From: a virus | Direction: 5' to 3' (one strand) | Length of the DNA stretch: 64,000 nucleotides | IMG/VR virus record: IMGVR_UViG_3300010938_000950 | Location: 62,001-126,000 of that record | Part shown: positions 1-7,936 of the stretch, piece by piece | How positions within the stretch are numbered: position 1 is the stretch's first letter | Layout: every line of letters starts with the position of its first letter | Notes under the pieces: generated by a model | The model's input: only the letters and a program-made list of their open reading frames with translations | Databases searched by the model: none | Told to the model about the DNA's origin: nothing | Made by a program: the position numbers and the translations under genes

Positions 1-365
1 CTTGCGATATCGTATTCACGATGACACACGCCGAATGTTTTTGGATGCCGGGCTTAGAGGGGTTTGCTGCTAATAAAATTGTGATTGCCCCTAGATATGG
101 CGGCCAATTAGATTATATGAATGATGATAACTCAATTCTTATAGATGGTAAAATTATTAGAGCTGATATGAGAATGCAATATTGGGAACCGTCACCATAT
201 GCAGAAGTTTTTGATCCTGATACAGATCAGGCGGCTGCTAAGCTTAAAGATGTAATTGCTAATTACGATGATTATTTGAAGAAGTTTTCTCCGGGTATGC
301 AAGAAATGGCTCATAAATTTACTTGGGAAAATGCTGCAAAACAAATTATAGGACTGTGCAAATGA
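1..365 (+). CDS. Glycosyltransferase, GT4-like, C-terminal part (5' end outside window)
   Basis: The open frame runs in from the left edge (first full codon at base 3), so only the last ~120 residues are seen. They start with the acceptor-loop signature of GT-B family 4 transferases, 'ECFWMPGLEGFAANKIVIA', followed by 'GGQLDYM'. This corresponds to the family pattern P..EGFG...EA.A...PVIA, which binds the nucleotide-sugar. The tail is a helical C-terminal segment. The stop overlaps the next start (ATGA), so it is translationally coupled to the GT2 gene downstream. Likely role: sugar transfer onto DNA, virion or host surface glycans. Acceptor and donor cannot be told. The true start is not in the window. 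Confidence 0.75.
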   Translation, partial: CDIVFTMTHAECFWMPGLEGFAANKIVIAPRYGGQLDYMNDDNSILIDGKIIRADMRMQYWEPSPYAEVFDPDTDQAAAKLKDVIANYDDYLKKFSPGMQEMAHKFTWENAAKQIIGLCK

Positions 366-1054
366 CAACTCTCAGTATTGTTATCCCGGTTTTTAACAAA
401 TGGAATTTTACCAAATCCTGTCTAAATGATCTTGCACAACTACCAAAAGATCATCAAATTATTGTTATTGATAATGCCAGTACTGATGGTACGAGCATCG
501 AACTTGATAAGCTGATCAAAGAATTATCATCTAAATATCCAGAGCGCGCAGAAATTGGCTATGTTGTGAATGATACGAATACTTTCCATTCCAAAGCGTG
601 TAATCAAGGTGCCCAATTAGCACAAGGCGATTATATTTTGTTTTTGAACAATGATATCAGAGTTCGAAGTAATCATGCTAATTGGACAAAAACTATTATT
701 GATGCTTGCGAATCTACCAATGGTCTTGTCGGTCCTACCATGGGTCTTTTAGACAAAAACCTTAATTTTGTTAAAGAGGCAAACGAACAATTAACTGGTA
801 ATTCTTATTTGGGCGGCTGGTGTATTGCTGCCAAAAAAGATGTATGGCATAAGGTTGGGTTTTGGAATGAAGAATTCCCATTTTACTTTAACGATACCGA
901 TCTAAGTTTTCGTGCCCGCCAGAAACAGATTCCAATTACTGTTGTACATTTACCAGATATCACGCATTTTGGTAAAATCTCAGCACAACAGATTAACATT
1001 CCGAAATTGTACCAAGAAGGACGAAACGTCTTTCTTAAGAAATGGAGTAAATGA
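362..1054 (+). CDS. Glycosyltransferase family 2
   Basis: A 230-residue GT-A fold transferase. Visible are the N-terminal strand 'LSIVIPVFN' (residues 4-12), nucleotide-binding 'DNAS' (37-40), the metal-binding DXD equivalent 'LNNDI' (95-99), and the acceptor-side 'FWNEEFPFYFNDTDLSFR' (167-184) with the usual ED/ND-D catalytic region. The frame is open upstream to 323, but the ATG at 362 is preferred because it overlaps the previous stop as ATGA and begins right at the first beta strand. Family members of this size are rhamnosyl- or N-acetylglucosaminyl-type transferases. The donor cannot be assigned. It sits with another GT and a sugar dehydratase, suggesting a glycan-modifying set. Confidence 0.85.
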   Translation: MTTLSIVIPVFNKWNFTKSCLNDLAQLPKDHQIIVIDNASTDGTSIELDKLIKELSSKYPERAEIGYVVNDTNTFHSKACNQGAQLAQGDYILFLNNDIRVRSNHANWTKTIIDACESTNGLVGPTMGLLDKNLNFVKEANEQLTGNSYLGGWCIAAKKDVWHKVGFWNEEFPFYFNDTDLSFRARQKQIPITVVHLPDITHFGKISAQQINIPKLYQEGRNVFLKKWSK

Positions 1055-1056
1055 TC

Positions 1057-1896
1057 ATGCCGGAAGGCCCTGAAGTTAAGTTAAGTGCCGATTTAATCAG
1101 ACCATTAGTAATTAATAGATCCATTATTAGTTTGGGAGTTACTGACAATAGTAGATACGCCAATTCTCCACCCGAAGGAATGAAGGCTTTTATAGATGCT
1201 ATTAGCTCTTCACCTAGCCCAACAACTGTTACTGAAGTGGAAGTTAGGGGCAAGTTTATGTACTGGGCCTTTAGTAATGGTTGGTATTTAATGAATTCTT
1301 TTGGTATGAGCGGGCAATGGTCTCCTAAAGAAGGAAAGCATCCTTGTTTCTTTTTAACCTTTGCCACACAACACGGACATGAGGACCAAATATATTTTAA
1401 TGACCCGCGTCATTTCGGAACAATAAAGTTTACAAATTCTGAAAAAGAACTCAACAAAAAACTTGATGAATTAGGTTGGGATCCGTTATCGATGCCACTT
1501 GACAAAAGTTTGCGGTGGCTTACATTTCAACTTTCCAAATCTAAAAAACCTATTGCAGAAGTTTTAATGGATCAATCACTTTTTTCTGGCGTAGGAAACT
1601 ATATCAGGGCCGAAGCGTTATATGCATGTAAGCTTTCTCCATGGAAAATTGCGAATCAGCTTTCCAAGGATCAAGTTGAATCGTTATGCATCGCTATTGT
1701 TGATGTGATGCAAGAATCATATCAACATCAGGGCGCCACCATTCATACTTATAAAACAGTGTATGGTGAAGAGGGGAATTACTCAACTAAGTTTAAAGTA
1801 TATGGCCAAAAACAAGATCCTTTAGGTCATAAAATTGTGAAACAGCAGACAGCAGATAAGCGAACGATTCACTGGTGTCCTGATATTCAATTATAA
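1057..1896 (+). CDS. Formamidopyrimidine-DNA glycosylase / endonuclease VIII family (Fpg/Nei), zincless finger
   Basis: A base-excision repair glycosylase/AP lyase of 279 residues. The N-terminus MPEGPEV carries the catalytic Pro2 and Glu3. An upstream ATG at 1051 overlaps the previous stop, but it would bury Pro2 under two residues; the GGAG at 1044-1047 lies 9 nt from 1057 and only 3 nt from 1051, so 1057 is chosen. The helix-two-turn-helix segment 'LFSGVGNYIRAEALYA' is intact. The C-terminal finger keeps its shape and its DNA-contacting Arg ('ADKRTIHWCPDIQ'), but three of the four zinc Cys are gone: the first CxxC reads PLGH and the second CPDI. This resembles the zincless fingers of NEIL1 and mimivirus Nei1. 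Substrate preference is not predictable. Confidence 0.9.
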   Translation: MPEGPEVKLSADLIRPLVINRSIISLGVTDNSRYANSPPEGMKAFIDAISSSPSPTTVTEVEVRGKFMYWAFSNGWYLMNSFGMSGQWSPKEGKHPCFFLTFATQHGHEDQIYFNDPRHFGTIKFTNSEKELNKKLDELGWDPLSMPLDKSLRWLTFQLSKSKKPIAEVLMDQSLFSGVGNYIRAEALYACKLSPWKIANQLSKDQVESLCIAIVDVMQESYQHQGATIHTYKTVYGEEGNYSTKFKVYGQKQDPLGHKIVKQQTADKRTIHWCPDIQL

Positions 1897-1905
1897 GGTG
1901 TTATT

Positions 1906-2898
1906 ATGTCTCCTACTTTGGTAAAAATTCTCGTTGCTGTTGGTGCTGTACTTACTCTCGGCACCTTAATTTTTATTATCTATAGTGTGCAACAAATCAA
2001 AGCACAACAAACCGCTATTCAATCTCAGCTTGTTGAACAAAAACAACTGGTGGACGGAATTATGCGCAGTCAAAGTCAGTTTGCTAGTAAAGATGATATT
2101 GAGAAATTTGCTAAAGACAACAATGTCAATTTAAAGGCGATTCAGGATGATTTGGATAAGCTGAATGCCCAAGTTACTTCAATTAATGTTATAATTGCAT
2201 CCAGTAAACCACAACATAGTACTAACATTCCAAGTACTCCTCCCGGTCCTAATAATCCAACTAACCCAAATCCAGTGGATCCTAAAAATCCAGACCCATT
2301 CGGTTACATGAAAGAGCAACAGAACTTGGCCTTGAATGAGGATTTCGGTTCCGTAAAAGTACCATTCGGTAAGGTTGGATTTTCAGCCTGGAAGGAAAAG
2401 CCATGGTCAATTGATATAAATCAAAGAGATTATAATCTAAGTACTGTTGTTGGAACTGATGAAAATCAAAGACAATATTTCTATAATAAATTTAGTGTAA
2501 CCACTGGCGGCAAGACCTATGATGTTCCAATCAAAACAGCTACTACTAAACAAGAATATCCAAGCCCAAAATTTAGCTGGTGGAATCCGCGCTTATTGAT
2601 GGGTTTGGATGGTGGTCTTAATATCACTCATATGCAAGGAGAGTTTACTCCAAGCGTAAATGTTGGTGTTATGTCCTATGGACAGTATAAGACAACCCCG
2701 GATCTCTCTATCCTAGAAGTAGGTGTAGGTTATGGTACGATTAATAAAACTGGTCAAATAATTGTTACACCAGTGGCTTATAACATAGGTAAAAATTGGT
2801 TTTCACCATTAATGAATAATACATACGTTGGCCCAAGCCTTCAAGTTGCGACTGATGGTTCTATTGGGGCAGGCGTTGGCGTAAGGGTAGGTTTCTAA
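1906..2898 (+). CDS. Membrane-anchored coiled-coil protein with proline-rich linker and C-terminal beta domain
   Basis: Not recognised as a family. The 330-residue protein has an N-terminal membrane helix (about residues 7-28), a Q/K-rich coiled coil (about 30-105), a Pro/Asn linker with repeated 'NPxxP' spacing (about 105-132), and a ~200-residue C-terminal part. That part alternates polar and hydrophobic residues like beta strands, is rich in Gly, and ends 'GVGVRVGF'. A terminal Phe is typical of outer-membrane beta proteins. The layout (inner-membrane anchor, periplasm-spanning coil, outer-membrane-like beta end) would suit an envelope-spanning protein such as a spanin-like factor or a superinfection factor. 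That is inference only. It is sandwiched between glycosyltransferase genes; its stop overlaps the next ATG by one base. Confidence 0.6.
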   Translation: MSPTLVKILVAVGAVLTLGTLIFIIYSVQQIKAQQTAIQSQLVEQKQLVDGIMRSQSQFASKDDIEKFAKDNNVNLKAIQDDLDKLNAQVTSINVIIASSKPQHSTNIPSTPPGPNNPTNPNPVDPKNPDPFGYMKEQQNLALNEDFGSVKVPFGKVGFSAWKEKPWSIDINQRDYNLSTVVGTDENQRQYFYNKFSVTTGGKTYDVPIKTATTKQEYPSPKFSWWNPRLLMGLDGGLNITHMQGEFTPSVNVGVMSYGQYKTTPDLSILEVGVGYGTINKTGQIIVTPVAYNIGKNWFSPLMNNTYVGPSLQVATDGSIGAGVGVRVGF

Positions 2899-3737
2899 TG
2901 CTACATATTCTCACTTTAACATGGAACGCGGCTGATAAAATTACTAAACTGCATGAGACACTCATGCCGGCTTTGGAAGGCATTGATTTTCAATGGTGGA
3001 TCAAAGACAATGCATCTAAGGATGACACGGTAGCTCGTGCTAACACTTGGGGTGATAAAGTTCATTGCATTGCTTACAAAGACAATCGACAAAATTTTTC
3101 AGAAGGTTGTAATTTTCTTTTCAACGAAGCAAAGCCAAGTGATAGTGATTATGTAATGTTGCTTAACAATGATATTATCTTTAATGATAAAGACTCTATC
3201 AAGAAGATGATTTCTATTATCGAAAAAGATAATTCAGTGGGTATGGTTGGTGCAAGACTATTATACACTGATACTGATTTACTACAGCATGCTGGTGTTG
3301 TTTTTAACCCAACTTATAAGACCCCAATGCATTTCCGTGCGGGCCAAAAGACTGATGCTGATGCTGAACGTGATCGTGAATTTCAGGTAGTCACCGGGGC
3401 AGTCTGCCTTACCAAAGGTGAATATTATCGTAATGCAAATCCAAAAACTAAGTCTGGTATAGCTGGAATGGATGAAAGCTATCATTGGGCATTTGATGAT
3501 GTAGATTTGTGTCTATCCATTAAATACAATCTGAATAAGAAGATTGTCTATTGTGGTGGTACCAATATCTTCCATGAAGAAAGTGCTTCTCTCAAAAAGA
3601 ATCAAGTTAATAAACTATTCTTGCCTCATAATTTGCAATATCTTTTCAAAAAGTGGCAAGATCGTTATGTTATTGATCAAGAAGCTTATACCAAAGATTC
3701 TAGACTCAATTTGTATCGAGGACCAAATGTCGGTTGA
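2898..3737 (+). CDS. Glycosyltransferase family 2 (second copy)
   Basis: A 279-residue GT-A transferase, clearly of the same superfamily as the gene at 362 but not a close copy. Motifs in order: 'LTLTWN' first strand, 'KDNASKDDT' nucleotide-binding loop, 'LLNNDI' metal-binding DXD equivalent, 'VGARLLY', and 'WAFDDVDLCL' at the acceptor/catalytic site. The start ATG overlaps the previous stop (TAATG). The 3' end overlaps the start of the DUF1653 gene by 11 nt. Probable role: adding a sugar to a phage or host-surface glycan using an activated sugar, possibly one made by the dehydratase at 3985. Confidence 0.85.
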   Translation: MLHILTLTWNAADKITKLHETLMPALEGIDFQWWIKDNASKDDTVARANTWGDKVHCIAYKDNRQNFSEGCNFLFNEAKPSDSDYVMLLNNDIIFNDKDSIKKMISIIEKDNSVGMVGARLLYTDTDLLQHAGVVFNPTYKTPMHFRAGQKTDADAERDREFQVVTGAVCLTKGEYYRNANPKTKSGIAGMDESYHWAFDDVDLCLSIKYNLNKKIVYCGGTNIFHEESASLKKNQVNKLFLPHNLQYLFKKWQDRYVIDQEAYTKDSRLNLYRGPNVG

Positions 3738-3984
3738 AGGGGGATATTACAAACACTTCAAAGGTAATATCTACCAAGTTATTGGTGTTGGTAAACATTC
3801 TGAAACTGGTGAAGAGTTAGTTATATACAGAGCATTATATGATAGCCCTCATGGATATGGTGCTATTTGGGTTAGGCCAGTTCCAATGTTTCTAGAGACG
3901 ATTGAGAGGGATGGAAAAATAATGCAACGTTTCGCGCCAATCTCTGATCAAGAAGCAATTGATGAGTTACACGAGAAGGTATAA
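3727..3984 (+). CDS. DUF1653-family protein
   Basis: An 85-residue protein matching the DUF1653 pattern: 'YYKHFKGNIYQVIGVGKHS', then 'TGEELVIYRALY', 'IWVRPVPMFLE' and a final 'RFAPI'. The function of the family is unknown; it is a small beta-rich domain common in bacteria and phages. The frame is open upstream to 3544, but that part is out-of-frame shadow of the glycosyltransferase. The ATG at 3727 is preceded by a GAGGA ribosome-binding site and starts just before the domain. It overlaps the upstream gene by 11 nt, suggesting coupled translation. Confidence 0.8.
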   Translation: MSVEGGYYKHFKGNIYQVIGVGKHSETGEELVIYRALYDSPHGYGAIWVRPVPMFLETIERDGKIMQRFAPISDQEAIDELHEKV

Positions 3985-4956
3985 ATGAAGAAAGTTCTTG
4001 TTACTGGCACATGTGGTTTTATCTTTGGTAATTTTATTCGTAAGGCTATTTATGACCAGAACCAGAAGAGGCCGCAGGATAGGGAGTATGCGTTCTCAAG
4101 TATAGACCGCGTCAGCTATCCAGGCAACTCTATGTACTGGAATAAGAACCACACCTTCTATCCGGCTGATATCCGCGATCAACATATCATAGATACGATT
4201 TTCCAATTTGAGAAGCCAGACGTAGTTATACACGGCGCAGCAGAAACTTTCGTAGATACTTCTTTGAAAGATCCAAATGCCTTCGTTACTTCCAACGTTC
4301 TGGGTACACAAGTTATCATTAATGCCTGTCTCAAACATAAAGTAGAAAGAATGATTTACATCTCTACAGATGAGGTGTATGGTCATTTAACTAGCGAATC
4401 TGACGCGCCTTGGAAAGAGGATGCCCTTTTGAATCCTAGAAATCCATATTCGGCCTCCAAAGCTGCTGGAGAACTGATGGTTAAAGCCGCTCACCAGACT
4501 CATGGATTAATTTATAACATTACTAGAAGCTCCAATTGCTATGGACCCCGCCAGTACGCAGAAAAGCTGGTACCGAAGGCAATAAAGTGTATCCTGCAAG
4601 ACCAGAAAATACCAATCTATGGTCAGGGCCTTCAAATTAGGGACTGGACTTATGTGGCTGACAATTGTACTGCCATAATGACGGTGTTAGATCGCGGTAA
4701 GCCTAATGAGGTGTACAACATTTCAGCAAATCAAGAGTTTACTAATATTGAAACTATTAATCTAGTCTGTAATGCTATGGGCAAAGGACATGATTTAATT
4801 TCTTTTATTCCCGATCCAAGAACTGGGCACGATTTTAGATACGCTATTGATACGACTAAAATTCGTGAACTCGGCTGGAAGCCTACATATAAGTTCAAAG
4901 ATGGTATCAGAGATACAGTACAGTGGTATCTAGATAATCAATGGTTTTTGAAGTGA
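3985..4956 (+). CDS. NAD-dependent nucleotide-sugar 4,6-dehydratase/epimerase (RmlB-like extended SDR)
   Basis: A 323-residue extended short-chain dehydrogenase. The Rossmann loop is 'TGTCGFIFGN' (7-16; the usual third Gly of GxxGxxG is Phe14 with Gly next to it). The catalytic set 'STDEVYG' (127-133) and 'YSASK' (155-159) has the Thr-Asp-Glu plus YxxxK combination typical of dTDP-glucose 4,6-dehydratases rather than simple epimerases. 'NCYGPRQYAEKLVPK' and 'RDWTYVADNC' are the sugar-nucleotide-binding loops. It would turn an NDP-glucose into the 4-keto-6-deoxy intermediate for deoxysugars. It closes a run of glycosyltransferases, so it may supply their donor. It follows the DUF1653 gene without a gap. 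Confidence 0.85.
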   Translation: MKKVLVTGTCGFIFGNFIRKAIYDQNQKRPQDREYAFSSIDRVSYPGNSMYWNKNHTFYPADIRDQHIIDTIFQFEKPDVVIHGAAETFVDTSLKDPNAFVTSNVLGTQVIINACLKHKVERMIYISTDEVYGHLTSESDAPWKEDALLNPRNPYSASKAAGELMVKAAHQTHGLIYNITRSSNCYGPRQYAEKLVPKAIKCILQDQKIPIYGQGLQIRDWTYVADNCTAIMTVLDRGKPNEVYNISANQEFTNIETINLVCNAMGKGHDLISFIPDPRTGHDFRYAIDTTKIRELGWKPTYKFKDGIRDTVQWYLDNQWFLK

Positions 4957-4996
4957 TATAGTAAGGCGAGGAGCATACAACTTTAAAGGATAAATA

Positions 4997-6355
4997 ATGT
5001 CAGCGACATCTAAAACAGAGACAAACGAAAAAGAAGAAATGGTAGACGATATTTCTAAAGAAAAAGTTGAATCAGAAAATGCGGTTGATGCGTCAAAGCT
5101 TGCTGCATTAAAAGCAAAGAGCCAGGCCAAACAAGAGGAGAGTAAGATGGCGGCAAAAATTGTATCAAAGAAGGATAGAAGCATTGTATTGGGTGTACTG
5201 GGGTCTGGTCAAGCCGGCTCTAGAATTGCCGAAGCTTTTTATAAGTTAGGTTATGATGCTGTTGCAGTAAACACTGCCATTCAAGATTTAAAATTTATTG
5301 ATATTCCTGACTCCAACAAGTTGTTGCTTGAGTATGGTCTTGGCGGAGCTGCTAAAGAGATTGAAATTGGTCGTACCGCTGCCGAAATGCACCGCGGTGA
5401 AATTCTACAACTCATCAATGAAAAATTACAGAACTCTCAAGTGAATGTTCTATGTTTGAGTTTGGGTGGTGGTTCTGGTGCAGGCTCCTGTGAAACGTTA
5501 GTTGATATCATGGCCAACTTAGGTAAACCATTAGTTGTTATCACAGTTCTTCCAATGGATACTGAAGATGCCCAAACTAAAACCAATGCACTAGAAACTC
5601 TTTCCAAGTTAGCCAAACTAACTCAGAACAAAAAGGTTAATAATCTAATTGTGGTTGATAATGCTAAGATTGAAGCTATCTATCATAATGTAAGTCAGGT
5701 TGACTTCTATGGCACTGCTAACAAAGCTATTGTTGAGCCAATTGATATTTTCAATACACTTTCTTCAATGCCATCTTCTGTAAAAGGTCTAGATCCAATG
5801 GAGTGGGGTAAACTTTTCACTGATGGTGAAGGTCTTACTGTTTATGGTGAACTAACTGTAGATAATTTTGCTGAGGATACAGCTATTGCAGAAGCAGTTG
5901 TTAATAATCTAAATGGTAATTTGTTAGCTGGTGGTTTTGATCTTAAGCAATCTAGATATGTTGGTGTTATTATTGCAGCCAACAAAGAAGTTTGGTCCAA
6001 AATTCCAAGCTCTAGTATTACCTATGCTATGGCAATGGTCAATGATCAATGTGGAACTCCAAAAGGTGTATTTAAGGGAATCTACACGGTAGAATCTCCA
6101 GATCCAGTAGTTAAAGTTTACTCAATGTTTACTGGTCTTGGCCTACCAGATAGCCGTGTTTCTCAGCTTAAAAAAGAAGCCCAAGAACATATGCAGACTG
6201 TCAAGGGCAAAGATGAACAGAGAAATCTTAACCTTCAGTTAGATACCGGAACTAATGAAACTGTCTCCGCTGCGCAGAAGGTTAAAGAAAAGATGGCACA
6301 GAAGGCTTCCGCATTCGGTAAGCTTGTAGGTGGTGTGGTTGATAGGAGAAAGTAA
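4997..6355 (+). CDS. Phage tubulin/FtsZ-like GTPase
   Basis: A 452-residue GTPase of the tubulin/FtsZ/TubZ superfamily. The first nucleotide loop is 'LGSGQAGSR' (68-76), the tubulin signature is 'GGGSGAG' (157-163; Ser for the usual Thr), and an LDPMEW segment (265-270) is placed where the T7 synergy loop supplies the acidic residues that trigger GTP hydrolysis in the neighbouring subunit. Residues 1-60 are a charged, probably disordered N-terminal extension. The last ~55 residues are a basic, Gln/Ala-rich tail, which in phage tubulins makes filament contacts. Phage tubulins (PhuZ, TubZ) build cytoplasmic filaments that position replicating DNA and capsids in large phages; the role here is inferred. 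AAGGA lies just upstream. Its stop overlaps the next gene by one base. Confidence 0.88.
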   Translation: MSATSKTETNEKEEMVDDISKEKVESENAVDASKLAALKAKSQAKQEESKMAAKIVSKKDRSIVLGVLGSGQAGSRIAEAFYKLGYDAVAVNTAIQDLKFIDIPDSNKLLLEYGLGGAAKEIEIGRTAAEMHRGEILQLINEKLQNSQVNVLCLSLGGGSGAGSCETLVDIMANLGKPLVVITVLPMDTEDAQTKTNALETLSKLAKLTQNKKVNNLIVVDNAKIEAIYHNVSQVDFYGTANKAIVEPIDIFNTLSSMPSSVKGLDPMEWGKLFTDGEGLTVYGELTVDNFAEDTAIAEAVVNNLNGNLLAGGFDLKQSRYVGVIIAANKEVWSKIPSSSITYAMAMVNDQCGTPKGVFKGIYTVESPDPVVKVYSMFTGLGLPDSRVSQLKKEAQEHMQTVKGKDEQRNLNLQLDTGTNETVSAAQKVKEKMAQKASAFGKLVGGVVDRRK

Positions 6356-6657
6356 TGGAAACTGACATTCTAAAACACTTTATTGGCAAGAATGTAGAAG
6401 TCCTTGTTGGAGGTGTTTGGATTGAAGGTCACTTGCAACCAATTGCAAAAGGGGTAGTTACACTAGTTCCAACTGATGAAACTGCTCCTTTTTATGGGCC
6501 AACTGCTATGAAGGCCGATGTTATTCAGGCTATTAGGCAGGTTAAACGTTCAGGGCAGAGATTGTCAGAGCCAGTTCCAGAAATAAATCCACAACCAGTT
6601 GTTAGATCAAGTTTAGACCAAGTAACTCCTGGTCAACGTTTTAAGGGGAATCGATGA
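6355..6657 (+). CDS. Small Sm-like/SH3-like beta-barrel protein, unknown function
   Basis: A 100-residue protein coupled to the tubulin gene (TAATG overlap). The first ~60 residues, 'GKNVEVLVGGVWIEGHLQ' followed by 'KGVVTLVP', look like the short strongly bent strands of an Sm-type barrel. The remainder is a Pro/Gln-rich tail. A similar strand pattern is seen in the protein at 10071, so the two may be distant relatives. The function is unknown. Position suggests co-production with the tubulin, for example as a partner or adaptor, but nothing in the sequence proves contact. Confidence 0.6.
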   Translation: METDILKHFIGKNVEVLVGGVWIEGHLQPIAKGVVTLVPTDETAPFYGPTAMKADVIQAIRQVKRSGQRLSEPVPEINPQPVVRSSLDQVTPGQRFKGNR

Positions 6658-7022
6658 AAAGAACTAGAAGACTTACACGTAGGCAATTAAAAAATGCACA
6701 AGAACTTTTCTCTGAGTTATCAGATAAGCCAAAGAAGAGCCACAAGAAAACAAAACTTGTTCTTGCTTTGAGGAAGCATCTTACTGATACGGTAGAGCAG
6801 ACCACTCTTAGATCCACTAGAGTAGATCCTATTTTTAGTTTAGAGAATTACTTTGCCAAAAAGGCACAGAAAAGGCTAGAGAAACTTACTCATCGTGAGG
6901 AAAAGCGCCAGGCCAAGGCAGATAAAATTGCCGTCAGGGCCAAAGAAAAGGCGGCTAAGAGAGCAGCTCGTGAAGCTAAAGAAGCTAAGAGGACTGCCAG
7001 ACTAGCAAAAGAAAAAGTGTAA
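6654..7022 (+). CDS. Highly basic Lys/Arg/Ala-rich protein, possible nucleic-acid-binding protein
   Basis: A 122-residue, extremely basic protein. The N-terminus 'MKRTRRLTRRQLKNAQ' is followed by KKSHKKTK and a long C-terminal helix built of Lys-Ala-Glu/Arg repeats (about 68-122, for example 'RAKEKAAKRAAREAKEAKR'). The composition resembles histone H1-type or bacterial nucleoid proteins, so DNA or RNA condensation is a reasonable guess. A structural coiled coil is the alternative. It overlaps the upstream gene as ATGA and is third in the tubulin operon. Confidence 0.6.
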   Translation: MKRTRRLTRRQLKNAQELFSELSDKPKKSHKKTKLVLALRKHLTDTVEQTTLRSTRVDPIFSLENYFAKKAQKRLEKLTHREEKRQAKADKIAVRAKEKAAKRAAREAKEAKRTARLAKEKV

Positions 7023-7031
7023 GGCGGTTGT

Positions 7032-7889
7032 ATGGCAGATTTGATTAAAGGGCTTGACGTATCTGTTTACCAGGGCGACAATATCAATTGGAAAGCTGTT
7101 GCAGCAGCAGGTTACAAATTTGTTATTTGTCGTTGTGGTGTGGGCAATACTGCTAAAGACAAAAACTATGAAAAGAATATTGCCGGAGCAAGAGCGGCTG
7201 GCTTAAAGGTTGCAGCTTACCATTTCATTTATCCGCTTCCTACTATCCCAAGTCAACCATTGCGAGACCCAAAGGCCCAAGCTAAATTACATGCTGATTG
7301 GGCAGGTAATGACATTCTAGCTTGCTGCGATCTAGAATGGCCAGAGCCAGAAAACTGGAAAAAATGGGGATGTACAGCTCAGCAAATCATTGATTGGACA
7401 GTTGTGTATCTGGAAGAGTATGAAAGGTTAACTGGAATTAGACCTCTTGTTTATACTTATCCTTACTTTGCTAAAGCAATTAATCTTCCACCATCATTTG
7501 CTCAGAAATGGAAATTATGGATTGCTAGTTATACAGCAAAACCAGCTATTCCCAAACCATGGACTGATTGGGTTATTTGGCAAGATTCTGGAGGTAAAAC
7601 CACTAATCTACCAGGTGGTGGGCCTGTAGACACTAATAAAGCTCGCGATCTATCTTGGTTTGAAGAATTTGAAAATCGTAATAAAATACCAGAACCACCG
7701 CCTCCGCCAGTTGTAGAGCCAGTACCAGAACCAGAACCTCTACCACCAGTTGTAGAGCCTTCTCCACCTCCGTCACCACCACCACCTCCGGTGCCTACTC
7801 CACCAAAACCAAGTACCACAAATTTTTTCGTAGCTTTCATTCAAGAAGTGATCGAAATTGTGAAAAAAGTGTTTCAATCTAGGAAGTAA
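7032..7889 (+). CDS. Endolysin, glycoside hydrolase family 25 (lysozyme/muramidase)
   Basis: A 285-residue cell-wall hydrolase that cuts the MurNAc-GlcNAc bond of peptidoglycan. The GH25 barrel begins with 'GLDVSVYQGDNINW' (7-20, with the active-site Asp9), continues with 'AGYKFVICRCG' and 'AAYHFIYP', and has the catalytic pair in 'CDLEW' (Asp100, Glu102). The barrel ends near residue 215. Residues ~222-262 are a Pro/Glu/Val linker, and the last ~20 residues form an amphipathic helix ending 'VIEIVKKVFQSRK' in place of a classical wall-binding domain. Similar helices occur on the proteins at 28444 and 59567. There is no signal peptide. It follows the basic protein gene by 9 nt and has a GGCGG-type ribosome-binding site. 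Confidence 0.92.
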   Translation: MADLIKGLDVSVYQGDNINWKAVAAAGYKFVICRCGVGNTAKDKNYEKNIAGARAAGLKVAAYHFIYPLPTIPSQPLRDPKAQAKLHADWAGNDILACCDLEWPEPENWKKWGCTAQQIIDWTVVYLEEYERLTGIRPLVYTYPYFAKAINLPPSFAQKWKLWIASYTAKPAIPKPWTDWVIWQDSGGKTTNLPGGGPVDTNKARDLSWFEEFENRNKIPEPPPPPVVEPVPEPEPLPPVVEPSPPPSPPPPPVPTPPKPSTTNFFVAFIQEVIEIVKKVFQSRK

Positions 7890-7936
7890 TCGCACCAAGA
7901 GCGCCACAATTAAGAAGTAAGATTTGTCGAGAAAAA

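Noticed and set aside
323-3726. Longer starts for the genes at 362 (from 323) and 3727 (from 3544).
   Set aside because: The extra residues have no family similarity and only mirror the overlapping upstream genes; the chosen ATGs have the ATGA or Shine-Dalgarno evidence.
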